Origin: AAA044-D11 sp009705075
GTDB taxonomy: Bacteria > Actinomycetota > Actinomycetes > Nanopelagicales > Nanopelagicaceae
Length of the DNA stretch: 64,000 nucleotides
Direction: 5' to 3'
NCBI GenBank assembly: GCA_965268675.1
Contig: OZ254179.1
Coordinates: 372,001-436,000 of the forward strand
Below are positions 1 to 8,817 of this stretch, piece after piece (the first letter of the stretch is position 1; each line of letters begins with the position of its first letter). Made by a program: the position numbers and the translations under genes. Under the pieces are notes generated by a model that searched no databases, was not told the DNA's origin, and saw nothing but the letters and a program-made list of their open reading frames with translations.

Positions 1-203
1 TATTTGTTTCAACGGGAGTCACCGCAACGCTTCTAATATTCCTGCTTCTTGGCTTAATTCTTGGCGAAAATAACGGCGCAGTTCTTTCAAATCTGCAGAC
101 TATTTTGGGAAATGGAATTTGGACCTTGCTCTTATCTTCAATCTTTCTTCCGGGATTAGTTAAGTTACGAAACTTCTCTCTAACTTCAAGAGAGCGCATA
201 TGA
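1..203 (+). CDS. mreD: Rod shape-determining protein MreD, C-terminal fragment
   Basis: The window opens inside a reading frame (first full codon at base 3) that gives about 66 residues and stops with TGA at 201-203, overlapping the ATG of the next gene as ATGA. The fragment is very hydrophobic, with two likely membrane segments (VTATLLIFLLLGLILG, then WTLLLSSIFLPGLVKL) and a short basic tail. MreD is a small membrane protein of the elongasome and normally sits directly before mrdA and rodA. The call rests on this position and the membrane character, since the fragment has no diagnostic motif. The 5' part lies outside the window. Confidence 0.6.
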   Translation, partial: FVSTGVTATLLIFLLLGLILGENNGAVLSNLQTILGNGIWTLLLSSIFLPGLVKLRNFSLTSRERI

Positions 204-2284
204 GTCTTCGCTCTCGATTGAATTTGGTAATTGTTCAAGCCTTAATCATCTCTTTGATGCTTGCACTAACAGGAAGACTTTTCTATCTGCAAGTTGCAGC
301 AGGCATTAAATATCGCGATGCCGCGCTAAGTATCCAAAGCAGAGATGTTGTTAATCCCGCCATACGCGGTGCGATAGTTGATAGTTCGGGCATTCCTCTT
401 GTAATGGACCGTCCGGGCATGGTTATTTCAGTTGATAGAAGCAAGATCGATAAGTTGCCAGATAAGGGCGTCAAAGTCTTAGAGCGGGTAGCAAAGCTAA
501 TTGGAAAGACTCCGGAGAATGTTTATGTTGCAACTCGACTTTGCGGAGAACTTTCACAATCCAAGAGCGCAGGGTGTTGGAAAGGAACGCGTTTTCAGCC
601 AATTCCAGTTACTCGAACTGCGACGAAGGAGCAGGCGCTGAAAATTCTGGAAAACTCGGAGTTATTTCCTGGAATAAGCGCGCAATCTGTTCCGGTTCGA
701 AGTTATCCATCGATGGCAGGCGAAAATGGCATTCATGTTCTGGGCTATGTGGGAACAGTTAATGAGAGCGATTTACAGGACTCTACTAAGAATTATTTTC
801 GTGAAGAGATTATTGGAAAAGATGGTCTGGAATTTCAATACGACCAATACCTTCGGGGTCGAGCCGGAATTAAGACTGTAATTGTCGATCGGAAAGAATC
901 AGTTACCAAGCAGGCAGTGAGTACTCAACCAGTAGCTGGATTAAATCTCGTCACTAATCTAGATGCGAGATTGCAGGCTGCTACTGAGAAGGCACTTGAA
1001 TCTTCTGTCTTAAGAGCACGCTCTCTTGGAGGCGTTGCTGATGGAGGCGCAGCCATCGTGATGGATGTTAATAGCGGAAAAATTCTCGCACTCGCTTCCT
1101 ACCCAACGTATGATCCAAATATTTGGCAGATTGGACTTACGCAAAAGCAAGCGACAAATTTATTTAGTGAGGCGACAGGAGTTCCGGCGCTAAATCGACC
1201 GCTCCAAGGAATGTATCCACCGGCCTCTACTTTCAAATCTGTTTCGGCCGTAGCTGCAATGTCAGCTGGCTACAACATGAACGCTCTCTATAAGTGTCCT
1301 GCCCGAGTACAAATTGGTAACCGTGAGTTTAAGAACTTTGAAACCAAATCTCAGGGAACGATAAATATGAAGCGAGCGATTGCTGTTTCATGCGACACAA
1401 TTTGGTATCAAATCTCTTACGACGAATGGGTTCGTGATGGCGGCCTTTCGCCAAAATCCGGACTAAATGATTATTTCTTTAAGGCTGCTCGTGGATTTGG
1501 CCTCGGAAAAATTACCGGGATAGATCTACCGAGTGAGGCTTCTGGTCGTATTCCAGATCGCGCATGGAAAGAGAGTTTCTATCAAGCAAATAAGAATTAC
1601 TACTGTAATTACAGAGAACGAGCAAAGAAATCTGATTTAACTCCATTTCTAATCGAAGTTGCTCGAGAAAATTGTCTTGATGGAAATATTATTCGAGCGG
1701 GAGATGCTGTTAACTTTTCTATTGGACAGGGCGATACGCTCTTAACTCCAATTCAAATGACCCAACTTTATGCCGCGATAGCAAATGGTGGAACTATTTA
1801 TAAACCGGAAATTGCCCGTGCGGTTGTTAAATCCAATGGCACAGTTGTTAAAGAGTTCTTACCAAAAGTTGTAGCAACAAATGTTTTATCTAAGAAAGCA
1901 ACGAAGTTCTTACATGAAGCCCTTCGCGCTGTAGTCACCGAAGGAACGGCTGCCGGAGTTTTCGCAGGATTTCCTGTCGCAGTTTCTGGTAAAACTGGAA
2001 CCGGTCAGAATTTTGGGTTAAATGCGAATGGCCGAGAGAAAGACGATACTGCTTGGTTCTCATCTTTCGCTCCGGCAGAAAATCCAAAGTATGCAGTTGT
2101 AATGGTTGTGAGTCAGGGTGGATTTGGTTCCTCTGTTTCAGCAGTTGGTGTTAAAGATATTTATGCCGCCTTATTTGGAGTAGTCGGTGGAAAAGTTGAT
2201 CCAACTAAGGTTATTTTTCCTCGCGGCGTTCCAACCAAATTACCAAAAGTCGATCCAAAGAACGCTAAATTGGTTACTCAATGA
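200..2284 (+). CDS. mrdA: Penicillin-binding protein 2 (peptidoglycan transpeptidase of elongation)
   Basis: Class B penicillin-binding protein that cross-links peptidoglycan during side-wall growth, working with the glycosyltransferase RodA encoded next. A single N-terminal membrane anchor (about residues 8-31) is followed by the dimerisation domain and the transpeptidase domain. All three active-site motifs are present: S343-T-F-K346 with the nucleophilic serine, S397-C-D399, and K598-T-G. The length of 694 residues is normal for PBP2. ATG at 200 overlaps the preceding stop and the gene's own TGA overlaps the rodA ATG, so the three genes are one operon with likely coupled translation. Confidence 0.95.
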   Translation: MSLRSRLNLVIVQALIISLMLALTGRLFYLQVAAGIKYRDAALSIQSRDVVNPAIRGAIVDSSGIPLVMDRPGMVISVDRSKIDKLPDKGVKVLERVAKLIGKTPENVYVATRLCGELSQSKSAGCWKGTRFQPIPVTRTATKEQALKILENSELFPGISAQSVPVRSYPSMAGENGIHVLGYVGTVNESDLQDSTKNYFREEIIGKDGLEFQYDQYLRGRAGIKTVIVDRKESVTKQAVSTQPVAGLNLVTNLDARLQAATEKALESSVLRARSLGGVADGGAAIVMDVNSGKILALASYPTYDPNIWQIGLTQKQATNLFSEATGVPALNRPLQGMYPPASTFKSVSAVAAMSAGYNMNALYKCPARVQIGNREFKNFETKSQGTINMKRAIAVSCDTIWYQISYDEWVRDGGLSPKSGLNDYFFKAARGFGLGKITGIDLPSEASGRIPDRAWKESFYQANKNYYCNYRERAKKSDLTPFLIEVARENCLDGNIIRAGDAVNFSIGQGDTLLTPIQMTQLYAAIANGGTIYKPEIARAVVKSNGTVVKEFLPKVVATNVLSKKATKFLHEALRAVVTEGTAAGVFAGFPVAVSGKTGTGQNFGLNANGREKDDTAWFSSFAPAENPKYAVVMVVSQGGFGSSVSAVGVKDIYAALFGVVGGKVDPTKVIFPRGVPTKLPKVDPKNAKLVTQ

Positions 2285-3432
2285 GCATATATTCACAACG
2301 GTCTAAGCGTGATCGCTTCCGAGAAAATTTCGTTCAGTTTGATCGCCTACTGACTTTTTCAGTAGCAGCTCTATTAATTATTGGCACGCTATTGGTTTAT
2401 GCCGCTACTCGAAATTGGTTTGCTGCCCAAGGTTTAGACCCGGAATATTATTTGAAACGCCATGTGGTAAATATTTTAATTGGCGGCCTGCTTGCATATG
2501 GCACAACGCTAATTGATTATCGTTTGCTTCGAGCATATACGCCGATTGTTTGGGGCTTAGCAGTGCTTGGCTTGATTATTGTTTTGATTCCTGGCCTTGG
2601 TAGCGAAATTAATGGCGCTCAGGCCTGGATATCTTTCCCAGGTGGTTTTCAAATTCAACCGGCAGAGCTAGCAAAAATTGCAATCATTGTAGGAATTTCT
2701 ATGATTTTGGCCGAAAAGCGAGATCGAGATGCGAATCCGACAGATCAAGATGTAATTAAAGCTCTTGCAGTCGCCGCTGTTCCTCTCATTTTAATTCTGG
2801 TCCAACCCGATCTAGGAACAGTAGTAATTATTAGCGCTGCGGTGGTTGCAATCATCGGAACTTCGGGTGCACCGACAAGGTGGGTAGTTGGGTTGCTACT
2901 TCTTGCAGTTGTCGGAGCATTTGGCGCAATAAAAACTGGAGTAGTTGACGATTATCAAGTGGCACGACTTCAATCATTTGTTGATCCTGGCGCCGATCCC
3001 CAAGCAACCGGATATCAACTTCGCCAATCGAGAATCACGATTGGTTCTGGAGGAATTCTTGGTAAAGGTTTATTTGACGGGCCACAAACGAATGGGCGAT
3101 TTGTTCCAGAACAACAAACAGATTTTATTTTTACGGTTGCAGGGGAGGAACTAGGTTTCTTGGGAAGTGGTTTCATCTTGCTCTGCTTTACGCTCTTCTT
3201 CATGCGCGCATTTGCAATTGCTAGGCGGACGAATGATTTATTTGGGCGTTTGGTCTGCGTAGGAGTAATAGCTTGGTTCGCTTTTCAAACTTTTGAGAAT
3301 ATTGGAATGACTATGGGTCTAGTCCCCATGACAGGAGTTCCCTTGCCCTTCATCTCATATGGTGGTTCGAGCATGTTTGCGAATTTGATCGGCCTCGGAT
3401 TGATTCAAAATGTCCATTTACGGACAAGATAA
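2281..3432 (+). CDS. rodA: SEDS peptidoglycan glycosyltransferase RodA
   Basis: SEDS-family polytopic membrane protein that polymerises lipid II into glycan strands during elongation. The 383-residue product has about ten hydrophobic segments, the conserved Q175-P-D177 of the family (in QPDLGT), the extracellular loop ending PEQQTDFIF, and the C-terminal motif around GVPLPFISYGGSS. FtsW is the related division enzyme; adjacency to a PBP2 gene and the 4-nt overlap favour RodA. A weak inverted repeat (TCACCC/GGGTGA, 3444-3463) follows the stop but lacks a T tract, so it is not called a terminator. Confidence 0.93.
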   Translation: MSIYSQRSKRDRFRENFVQFDRLLTFSVAALLIIGTLLVYAATRNWFAAQGLDPEYYLKRHVVNILIGGLLAYGTTLIDYRLLRAYTPIVWGLAVLGLIIVLIPGLGSEINGAQAWISFPGGFQIQPAELAKIAIIVGISMILAEKRDRDANPTDQDVIKALAVAAVPLILILVQPDLGTVVIISAAVVAIIGTSGAPTRWVVGLLLLAVVGAFGAIKTGVVDDYQVARLQSFVDPGADPQATGYQLRQSRITIGSGGILGKGLFDGPQTNGRFVPEQQTDFIFTVAGEELGFLGSGFILLCFTLFFMRAFAIARRTNDLFGRLVCVGVIAWFAFQTFENIGMTMGLVPMTGVPLPFISYGGSSMFANLIGLGLIQNVHLRTR

Positions 3433-3465
3433 GTTAAATATTCTCACCCGTAAGCGGGGGTGAAG

Positions 3466-3495
3466 TTGGTCTTTCGGCGCTTTTTAGGCGATACT
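3466..3495 (+). promoter_or_regulatory. Possible promoter for rne
   Basis: TTGGTC (3466-3471) and GATACT (3490-3495) are separated by 18 nt and would give a leader of roughly 115 nt before the RNase E/G start. RNase E mRNAs are autoregulated through their leader in other bacteria, but no clear fold beyond short GC hairpins is visible here. The match to consensus is partial. Confidence 0.3.
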
Positions 3496-3617
3496 TTGGC
3501 TAGCGTTCGCGCTCCGAGCGGCCCTGAAGGCCTTAATTACTCGAGTTAGCAGCAGATGCAAAAGCTTTCAAAAGGAAGTTTTACCAATATTTAGTTTTTA
3601 GATGAGGATTTAAGGTT

Positions 3618-5765
3618 ATGGCTATAGTGCCAAAAGGTGCGCGTAAGCGCGCAAGTAAAAAATCAGCGGCCAAGGCAGCTGCAAATAAAGAGCCAGAAGT
3701 AATTGAAGTTGAACCGGCGGAAAAGGCCGAGAAGAAATCTTCAAGCAAATCAACAACTCCAACCATTCCTGTGCCAATGTTTCAAGCGGCGCCTGAAGCG
3801 GTAGCGCCAAAGAAGGTTAAGGCGAAAGCTGAAGTAGTTGAAGATGTCGAAGTTTCAGATGGCGATTCGGATTCTGCTTCTCGCCGTCGCCGACGTGGTG
3901 GCCGAGGTCGCCGACGTGGTGGCCGAGATGCAAATGAAGCTACCGAAGATCACGACTCCGACACAGATGAAGTTTTGGATGCTGGTGAAATCTCCGAAGA
4001 TGGTGAAGATTCACAATCTGCCAGTCCACGTCGCCGTCGCCGTCGCCGCGCAAAGGGTGATGGTGTAACTCCAGGCGAGACGATTGAAGAAGATGGCGTT
4101 ATAACAGTTGTAAAAGTTAGAGAACCGAGAGAGGCAAGAGAGCCAAGGGAACGAAAAGTTCGCGACGATCAGCCAACTCGTTCTGATCGTGGCGGTCGTA
4201 ACCGTAATCGCAACGATCGCAATGATCGTGGCGGTCGTAATCGCAACGATCGTGAACCAAGAGATTTTGTTCGCCGCCGCGGAATGATAATTACCGAATC
4301 TGAATTCTTAGCTCGCCGCGAAAATGTTGACCGCCAGATGTTGGTTCGTCAGGCTGGAGATCGCACGCAAATCGCGGTCCTTGAAGATAAAATTATGGTC
4401 GAGCATTATGTAAATAGAAATAGCAATATTTCATATGTCGGAAACGTTTACTTAGGTAAAGTCCAGAATGTTCTTCCTTCCATGGAAGCGGCTTTCGTTG
4501 ATATTGGTAAAGGCCGAAATGCAGTTCTTTATGCCGGTGAAGTTAACTGGGATACCGCGGGACTTGCCGATGGCGCTCCTCGTAAGATTGAACATGTTTT
4601 GAAGACTGGGCAATCGGTTTTGGTTCAAGTTACCAAAGATCCAATCGGCCAGAAAGGTGCACGTCTGACAAGTCAGATCTCACTGCCGGGACGTTATTTG
4701 GTTTATGTTCCAAGTGGTGAAATGAGTGGAATCAGCCGTCGTTTACCTGATCAAGAGCGCTCTCGTTTAAAAACTATTTTAAAGAATTTGATTCCAGAAG
4801 ATGCTGGTGTAATTGTTCGTACCGCATCTGAAGGCGCTTCGGAAGAAGAGTTAGAACGCGATGTAATTCGCTTGAAGGCGCAATGGGAAGATATTGAGAA
4901 GAAGTCACAGGAATCTGGAACTAACGCTCCTGCCCTTCTCTACTCCGAACCTGATTTAACCGTGCGCGTTATCCGCGATATTTTCAACGAAGATTTCAAC
5001 AAGCTAATAGTTCAAGGCGATCAAGCCTGGGATGACATCAATAATTATCTCGGACATATTGCGCCAGAGCTCACTGCCAAGATTGAAAAATGGACTGGTA
5101 CTCGCGATCTATTCGTAGAAAACCGAATTGAAGAACAGCTTGCCAAGGCCTTTGATCGCAAGGTTTACCTACCTTCCGGTGGTTCACTTGTTATCGATCG
5201 CACCGAAGCGATGATTGTTATCGACGTTAACACCGGTAAATTCATTGGCAAGGGTGGAAATCTTGAAGAGACTGTAACTAAGAACAACTTAGAAGCCGCT
5301 GAAGAGATTGCCCGCCAACTTCGTCTACGCGATATGGGTGGAATTGTGGTTATCGACTTTATTGACATGACTCTTGAATCAAACCGAGATCTTGTTATGC
5401 GTCGACTTGTTGAATGCCTTGGTCGCGATCGCACCAAGCATCAAGTCGCGGAAGTAACTTCACTCGGCTTAGTTCAGATGACGCGCAAGCGCGTAGGCCA
5501 AGGACTTATTGAAGCATTCTCAACAACTTGCGAAAGTTGTGGCGGCCGTGGAATTCATATTCATTCAGAACCCGTTAAAAAGGTTGCACTTGAAAAAGAT
5601 ATGGAACAGCGTTACGTCCCACAGGTTCATGAAGATGAAGCTAAGGAAGCGCAGCCAGAGGAAACCGAAGGCGTTGATGTAGTTGTAGAAACCGCGGAAG
5701 TTAAAGCTCCTGCGCCAAAGCGCCGCCGTCGGGCTGTAAGCACTGGGGTTATTACGCCTGAATAG
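3618..5765 (+). CDS. rne: Ribonuclease E/G family endoribonuclease
   Basis: Single-strand-specific endoribonuclease for mRNA decay and rRNA/tRNA processing. The first 225 or so residues are low complexity: Lys/Ala-rich, acidic, then Arg/Gly and Asn/Arg/Asp-rich stretches likely to bind RNA and partners. An S1 domain follows (about 265-345, around YVGNVYLGKVQNVLPSMEAA), then the catalytic domain with the metal-binding D536 (VIDVNTG) and D580 (VIDFIDM), matching D303/D346 of E. coli RNase E. C638-E-S-C641 is the zinc-link pair used for dimerisation. The C-terminus ends in an acidic then basic tail. Placement before rplU-rpmA is usual in actinobacteria. ATG at 3618 follows GAGGATTT. Confidence 0.95.
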   Translation: MAIVPKGARKRASKKSAAKAAANKEPEVIEVEPAEKAEKKSSSKSTTPTIPVPMFQAAPEAVAPKKVKAKAEVVEDVEVSDGDSDSASRRRRRGGRGRRRGGRDANEATEDHDSDTDEVLDAGEISEDGEDSQSASPRRRRRRRAKGDGVTPGETIEEDGVITVVKVREPREAREPRERKVRDDQPTRSDRGGRNRNRNDRNDRGGRNRNDREPRDFVRRRGMIITESEFLARRENVDRQMLVRQAGDRTQIAVLEDKIMVEHYVNRNSNISYVGNVYLGKVQNVLPSMEAAFVDIGKGRNAVLYAGEVNWDTAGLADGAPRKIEHVLKTGQSVLVQVTKDPIGQKGARLTSQISLPGRYLVYVPSGEMSGISRRLPDQERSRLKTILKNLIPEDAGVIVRTASEGASEEELERDVIRLKAQWEDIEKKSQESGTNAPALLYSEPDLTVRVIRDIFNEDFNKLIVQGDQAWDDINNYLGHIAPELTAKIEKWTGTRDLFVENRIEEQLAKAFDRKVYLPSGGSLVIDRTEAMIVIDVNTGKFIGKGGNLEETVTKNNLEAAEEIARQLRLRDMGGIVVIDFIDMTLESNRDLVMRRLVECLGRDRTKHQVAEVTSLGLVQMTRKRVGQGLIEAFSTTCESCGGRGIHIHSEPVKKVALEKDMEQRYVPQVHEDEAKEAQPEETEGVDVVVETAEVKAPAPKRRRRAVSTGVITPE
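3886..3927 (+). repeat. Perfect 21-nt tandem duplication inside rne
   Basis: Bases 3886-3906 and 3907-3927 are identical and encode two consecutive copies of an Arg/Gly heptapeptide in the disordered N-terminal arm of the RNase. A second, imperfect repeat of GATCGTGGCGGTCGTAA lies around 4186-4240. This looks like slippage-driven growth of a basic RNA-binding tail. Confidence 0.8.
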
Positions 5766-5781
5766 GGCTTTTTATCTCAGT

Positions 5782-5833
5782 TTGACCTAAGGGCTAGGCG
5801 CTCCGTATCCTTACCCTCTGCCAGATTCCTGGC
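5782..5833 (+). promoter_or_regulatory. Likely rplU-rpmA promoter with 5'-end hairpin
   Basis: TTGACC (5782-5787) and TATCCT (5806-5811) are 18 nt apart, giving a start near 5818. The transcript would then begin with the small hairpin GCCAG-ATTC-CTGGC (5820-5833), leaving about 50 nt before the GTG start of rplU. The hairpin could protect the 5' end or regulate ribosomal protein synthesis; the sequence cannot decide between them. Confidence 0.5.
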
Positions 5834-5885
5834 TAGGTTTTATAAGTTAACGAAGTAAATTGAATGTTTTTGGAAAGGTGTCACC

Positions 5886-6194
5886 GTGTATGCGATTGTA
5901 AAAGCAGGAGGCCGTCAAGAGAAGGTTTCCGTTGGCGACACAGTTATTGTCGACCGTATTGATGCAAAAGCCGGTGCAGCCGTTTCATTCCCAGCGCTAC
6001 TTGTAGTTGAAGGTGCAAACATCACATCTGATGCCAAGGCGCTTGCTGGCGTAAAAGTTACTGGCGAAATTGTTGAAGAGCTCAAGGGCCCAAAGATCGA
6101 CATCCTTCGTTACAAGAACAAGACTGGCTATCGCCGTCGTCAAGGTTTCCGTTCCCAACTTACGCGCGTGAAGATCACCGCGATTACGAAATAA
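5886..6194 (+). CDS. rplU: 50S ribosomal protein L21
   Basis: Large-subunit ribosomal protein of 102 residues, the usual length, which contacts 23S rRNA. The N-terminus MYAIVKAGGRQEKVSVGD and the C-terminal YRRRQGFRSQLTRVKI segment are characteristic. Translation begins at GTG 5886, the only in-frame start that gives the conserved YAIVK N-terminus, preceded by GGAAAGGTG. It forms a short transcription unit with rpmA, closed by the terminator at 6491. Confidence 0.97.
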   Translation: MYAIVKAGGRQEKVSVGDTVIVDRIDAKAGAAVSFPALLVVEGANITSDAKALAGVKVTGEIVEELKGPKIDILRYKNKTGYRRRQGFRSQLTRVKITAITK

Positions 6195-6210
6195 GGCAGG
6201 CGAATAACAA

Positions 6211-6474
6211 ATGGCAAGTAAAAAGGGAGTCTCCTCAACCCGTAACGGTCGCGATTCAAATGCGCAGTACCTCGGAATCAAGCGTTACGCAGGACAGATT
6301 GTTAAGAGTGGGGAAATCTTGGTTCGCCAACGCGGAACAGTTTTTCACCCAGGACAAAATGTAGGAATCGGTAAGGACGACACACTATTTGCACTATCTG
6401 CAGGCGAAGTTGCTTTCGGTCGCGCTCGCGGTCGCAAAGTAGTAAATATCGTTCCCGTAGCTGTAGTCGCCTAA
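6211..6474 (+). CDS. rpmA: 50S ribosomal protein L27
   Basis: L27 protein of 87 residues whose N-terminal arm reaches the peptidyl transferase centre. The MASKKGVSSTRNGRD start and the GxxIVRQRGT-like segment (GEILVRQRGTVFHPG) are diagnostic. The mature-type N-terminus directly follows the initiator Met, so no Firmicute-style N-terminal cleavage is expected. It lies 16 nt after rplU and shares its promoter. Confidence 0.97.
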   Translation: MASKKGVSSTRNGRDSNAQYLGIKRYAGQIVKSGEILVRQRGTVFHPGQNVGIGKDDTLFALSAGEVAFGRARGRKVVNIVPVAVVA

Positions 6475-6490
6475 CCCGCGGTTAATTTTT

Positions 6491-6526
6491 TGCGGGCCCG
6501 CGACTAGCGGGCCCGCATTTTTATTT
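6491..6526 (+). terminator. Intrinsic terminator after rpmA
   Basis: A perfect 11-bp stem (6491-6501 with 6507-6517) formed by two copies of the self-complementary GCGGGCCCGC flanked by T and A, with the 5-nt loop GACTA, is followed directly by TTTTTATTT. This is the strongest terminator in the window and separates rplU-rpmA from obgE. Confidence 0.93.
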
Positions 6527-6559
6527 ATTAGAGTTTTTTATATTGAGAGGAGCAGTTAA

Positions 6560-8050
6560 ATGGCAACATTCGTTGATCGCGTAACTCTCCATGCATCTGC
6601 CGGAAGTGGCGGAGATGGTTGCGTTTCTATTCACCGGGAAAAGTTCAAGCCACTTGGCGGCCCAGATGGCGGTAACGGTGGTCGTGGTGGCGATGTAATT
6701 CTTATTGTTGATCAAGACACCACAACACTCTTAGATTTTCACCACTCACCACATCGTCGCGGAACTAATGGCTCTCTTGGCTATGGCGATTATTGCAATG
6801 GAAGAGAAGGTAAGGATTTAACTCTTCACGTTCCAAATGGCACTGTTGTTAAAGATGTGAATGGAAATGTTCTTGCAGATTTAGTTGGCTTTGGCACAAG
6901 ATTTATTGCGGCACAAGGTGGCAAAGGTGGACTTGGAAATGCTGGTCTAGCTTCTTCTAAACGTCGCGCTCCGGGCTTTGCGCTTAAGGGTGAGCCTGGT
7001 GAAGAGCGCACACTTATTCTTGAACTGAAGAGCGTTGCAGATATCGGTCTAATTGGATTTCCATCTGCTGGAAAATCTTCACTAATCGCATCGATTTCAT
7101 CTGCGAAACCAAAGATTGCGGATTATCCATTCACAACTCTTGCACCAAACCTTGGCGTAGTTCAAGCAGGGGATACTCGTTTCACGGTTGCAGATGTTCC
7201 AGGGTTAATTCCTGGCGCCTCAGAAGGCAAAGGCCTTGGGTTGGAATTCTTGCGCCACGTTGAACGTTGCGCAGCACTTGTGCATGTTCTTGACTGCGGA
7301 ACTTTAGAAACTGATCGCGATCCAGTCAAAGACTTCGACATTATTGAAGAGGAACTTTCACACTACGGCGGACTATCAGAGCGCCCACGTTTAATTGCGC
7401 TAAACAAGGTAGATCTGCCAGATGGAAAAGCAATGGCAGATATGGTTCAGCCAATTTTGGAGGCACGTGGCTATCAGGTCTACCAAATTTCAGCCGCTTC
7501 ACATATTGGTTTAACTGAATTAAATTATGCGATGGCTCGAATTATTCAAGAGGCTCGTAAGGCCGAGGCGCTAGTGGAAAAAGCACGAATTGTTCTTCGT
7601 CCAGTTGCAGTTGGAAATTCTGGATTTACAGTTACAGCGAATAAGGATGGTTCATTTACGGTAATTGGTGACAAGCCAGTTCGTTGGGTGAAGCAGACAG
7701 ATTTCGGTAATGCCGAAGCGATAGGTTATTTAGCAGATCGACTTGCGACGCTAGGTGTAGAAAAAGAACTGTTTAAAAAGGGTGCGAAGGCTAAAGATGA
7801 AGTTCGGATCGGTGAAGGCGATAACGCAGTCATCTTCGATTGGGAACCTTCGATTGAAGCTGGCGCAGAATTACTTGCTGGTCCTCGCGGTGGTGACTTA
7901 CGTTTGGAATCACCTTGGGCTGGTCGTTACACCGAAGATCTTGTTGACGACTCACTTAGTGATGATGAGATTGCGATGCAATGGGAATACAACACCGAGA
8001 ATCCAAAAGATCCACGAGTAGTTGTGGAAGCGAATTCCGAGGAAAAGTAA
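6560..8050 (+). CDS. obgE: Obg-family GTPase ObgE/CgtA
   Basis: Ribosome-associated GTPase acting in 50S assembly and stress control. The glycine-rich Obg fold covers residues 1-160 (GSGGDGCVSIHREKF, GGPDGGNGGRGGDV), the G domain starts with G166-F-P-S-A-G-K-S173 and contains DVPGLIPGASEG and NKVD, and a C-terminal OCT-type domain follows (around GFTVTANKDGSFTVIGDKPVRW). The last 70 residues form an acidic extension, as in other actinobacterial Obg proteins. ATG 6560 follows GAGAGGAG; a TATATT hexamer at 6539-6544 may supply its own -10. The stop codon shares one base with the proB start. Confidence 0.95.
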   Translation: MATFVDRVTLHASAGSGGDGCVSIHREKFKPLGGPDGGNGGRGGDVILIVDQDTTTLLDFHHSPHRRGTNGSLGYGDYCNGREGKDLTLHVPNGTVVKDVNGNVLADLVGFGTRFIAAQGGKGGLGNAGLASSKRRAPGFALKGEPGEERTLILELKSVADIGLIGFPSAGKSSLIASISSAKPKIADYPFTTLAPNLGVVQAGDTRFTVADVPGLIPGASEGKGLGLEFLRHVERCAALVHVLDCGTLETDRDPVKDFDIIEEELSHYGGLSERPRLIALNKVDLPDGKAMADMVQPILEARGYQVYQISAASHIGLTELNYAMARIIQEARKAEALVEKARIVLRPVAVGNSGFTVTANKDGSFTVIGDKPVRWVKQTDFGNAEAIGYLADRLATLGVEKELFKKGAKAKDEVRIGEGDNAVIFDWEPSIEAGAELLAGPRGGDLRLESPWAGRYTEDLVDDSLSDDEIAMQWEYNTENPKDPRVVVEANSEEK

Positions 8051-8817
8051 TGGATGCTAAGCGAATAGTTATAAAAGTTGGCTCTTCAACGCTTACTGGT
8101 AGTGCTGGAACTTCTCTAAATAACTCTGCTGTTGCAAAACTTGTTGATGTTGTTGCAGAACTTAAGAGCTCCGGAAAAGAAGTCATAGTTGTTACATCTG
8201 CGGCGATTGCCGCTGGAATGGCGCCTCTTGGATTGACCGAGCGCCCAACAGATCTTGCTACCCAGCAAGCTTCAGCATCAGTAGGGCAAGGTTTATTGAT
8301 TGCGCAATACAGCGCTGAATTTACCCGCCACAAGATTGTCGCTTCGCAAGTTCTTGTAACTGGTGATGATTTATCGCGCGATCTTCATAAAGAAAATGCC
8401 AAGCGAACCCTGATGCGCCTACTTGAACTCGGCGTTGTTCCGATTATTAATGAGAACGATTCTGTTGGCACAGAGGAGATTCGACTAGGTGATAACGACC
8501 GTCTTGCAGCGTTAGTTCTTCAACTAATCGGTGCAGACTTACTTGTTCTCGTCTCAGATATCGATGCACTTTATGATGCGCCTCCAACGCACCCTAATGC
8601 GAATCGCATTGCAAAAGTTACTAATTTTGCCGAACTTAGCGCTATTGAAATTGGTGGTGTTGGTGCATCAGGAGTCGGTAGCGGGGGAATGGTTACCAAG
8701 ATCCAGGCGGCCGAAATTGCAACAACCAGCGGAGCAAGCATGTTACTTACAGATTTAGCGCACCTCGCTGATGCGCTTTCTGGCAAAGATGTAGGAACGC
8801 TATTTACCGCTAATTAA
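8050..8817 (+). CDS. proB: Glutamate 5-kinase, short form without PUA domain
   Basis: Phosphorylates glutamate to gamma-glutamyl phosphate, the first step of proline synthesis; the next enzyme, ProA, is encoded at 10003. The amino acid kinase fold is complete (VIKVGSSTLTG at the N-terminus, IINENDSVGTEEIRLGDND for substrate binding, GVGSGGMVTKIQAA near the C-terminus). The protein ends at 255 residues, whereas the usual bacterial enzyme has about 370 with a C-terminal PUA domain. ATG 8050 overlaps the obgE stop by one base; a longer in-frame reading from 7981 would run through the obgE end and lacks kinase homology. The 3' end overlaps the convergent hydrolase gene by 8 nt. Confidence 0.93.
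   Translation: MDAKRIVIKVGSSTLTGSAGTSLNNSAVAKLVDVVAELKSSGKEVIVVTSAAIAAGMAPLGLTERPTDLATQQASASVGQGLLIAQYSAEFTRHKIVASQVLVTGDDLSRDLHKENAKRTLMRLLELGVVPIINENDSVGTEEIRLGDNDRLAALVLQLIGADLLVLVSDIDALYDAPPTHPNANRIAKVTNFAELSAIEIGGVGASGVGSGGMVTKIQAAEIATTSGASMLLTDLAHLADALSGKDVGTLFTAN

Noticed and set aside
3444..3463. Possible terminator after rodA (TCACCC/GGGTGA)
   Set aside because: Six base pairs only, and no T-rich run follows.
7981..8049. Upstream ATG start for proB
   Set aside because: The extra residues are read from the end of obgE and do not belong to the kinase fold; ATG 8050 overlaps the obgE stop in normal operon fashion.
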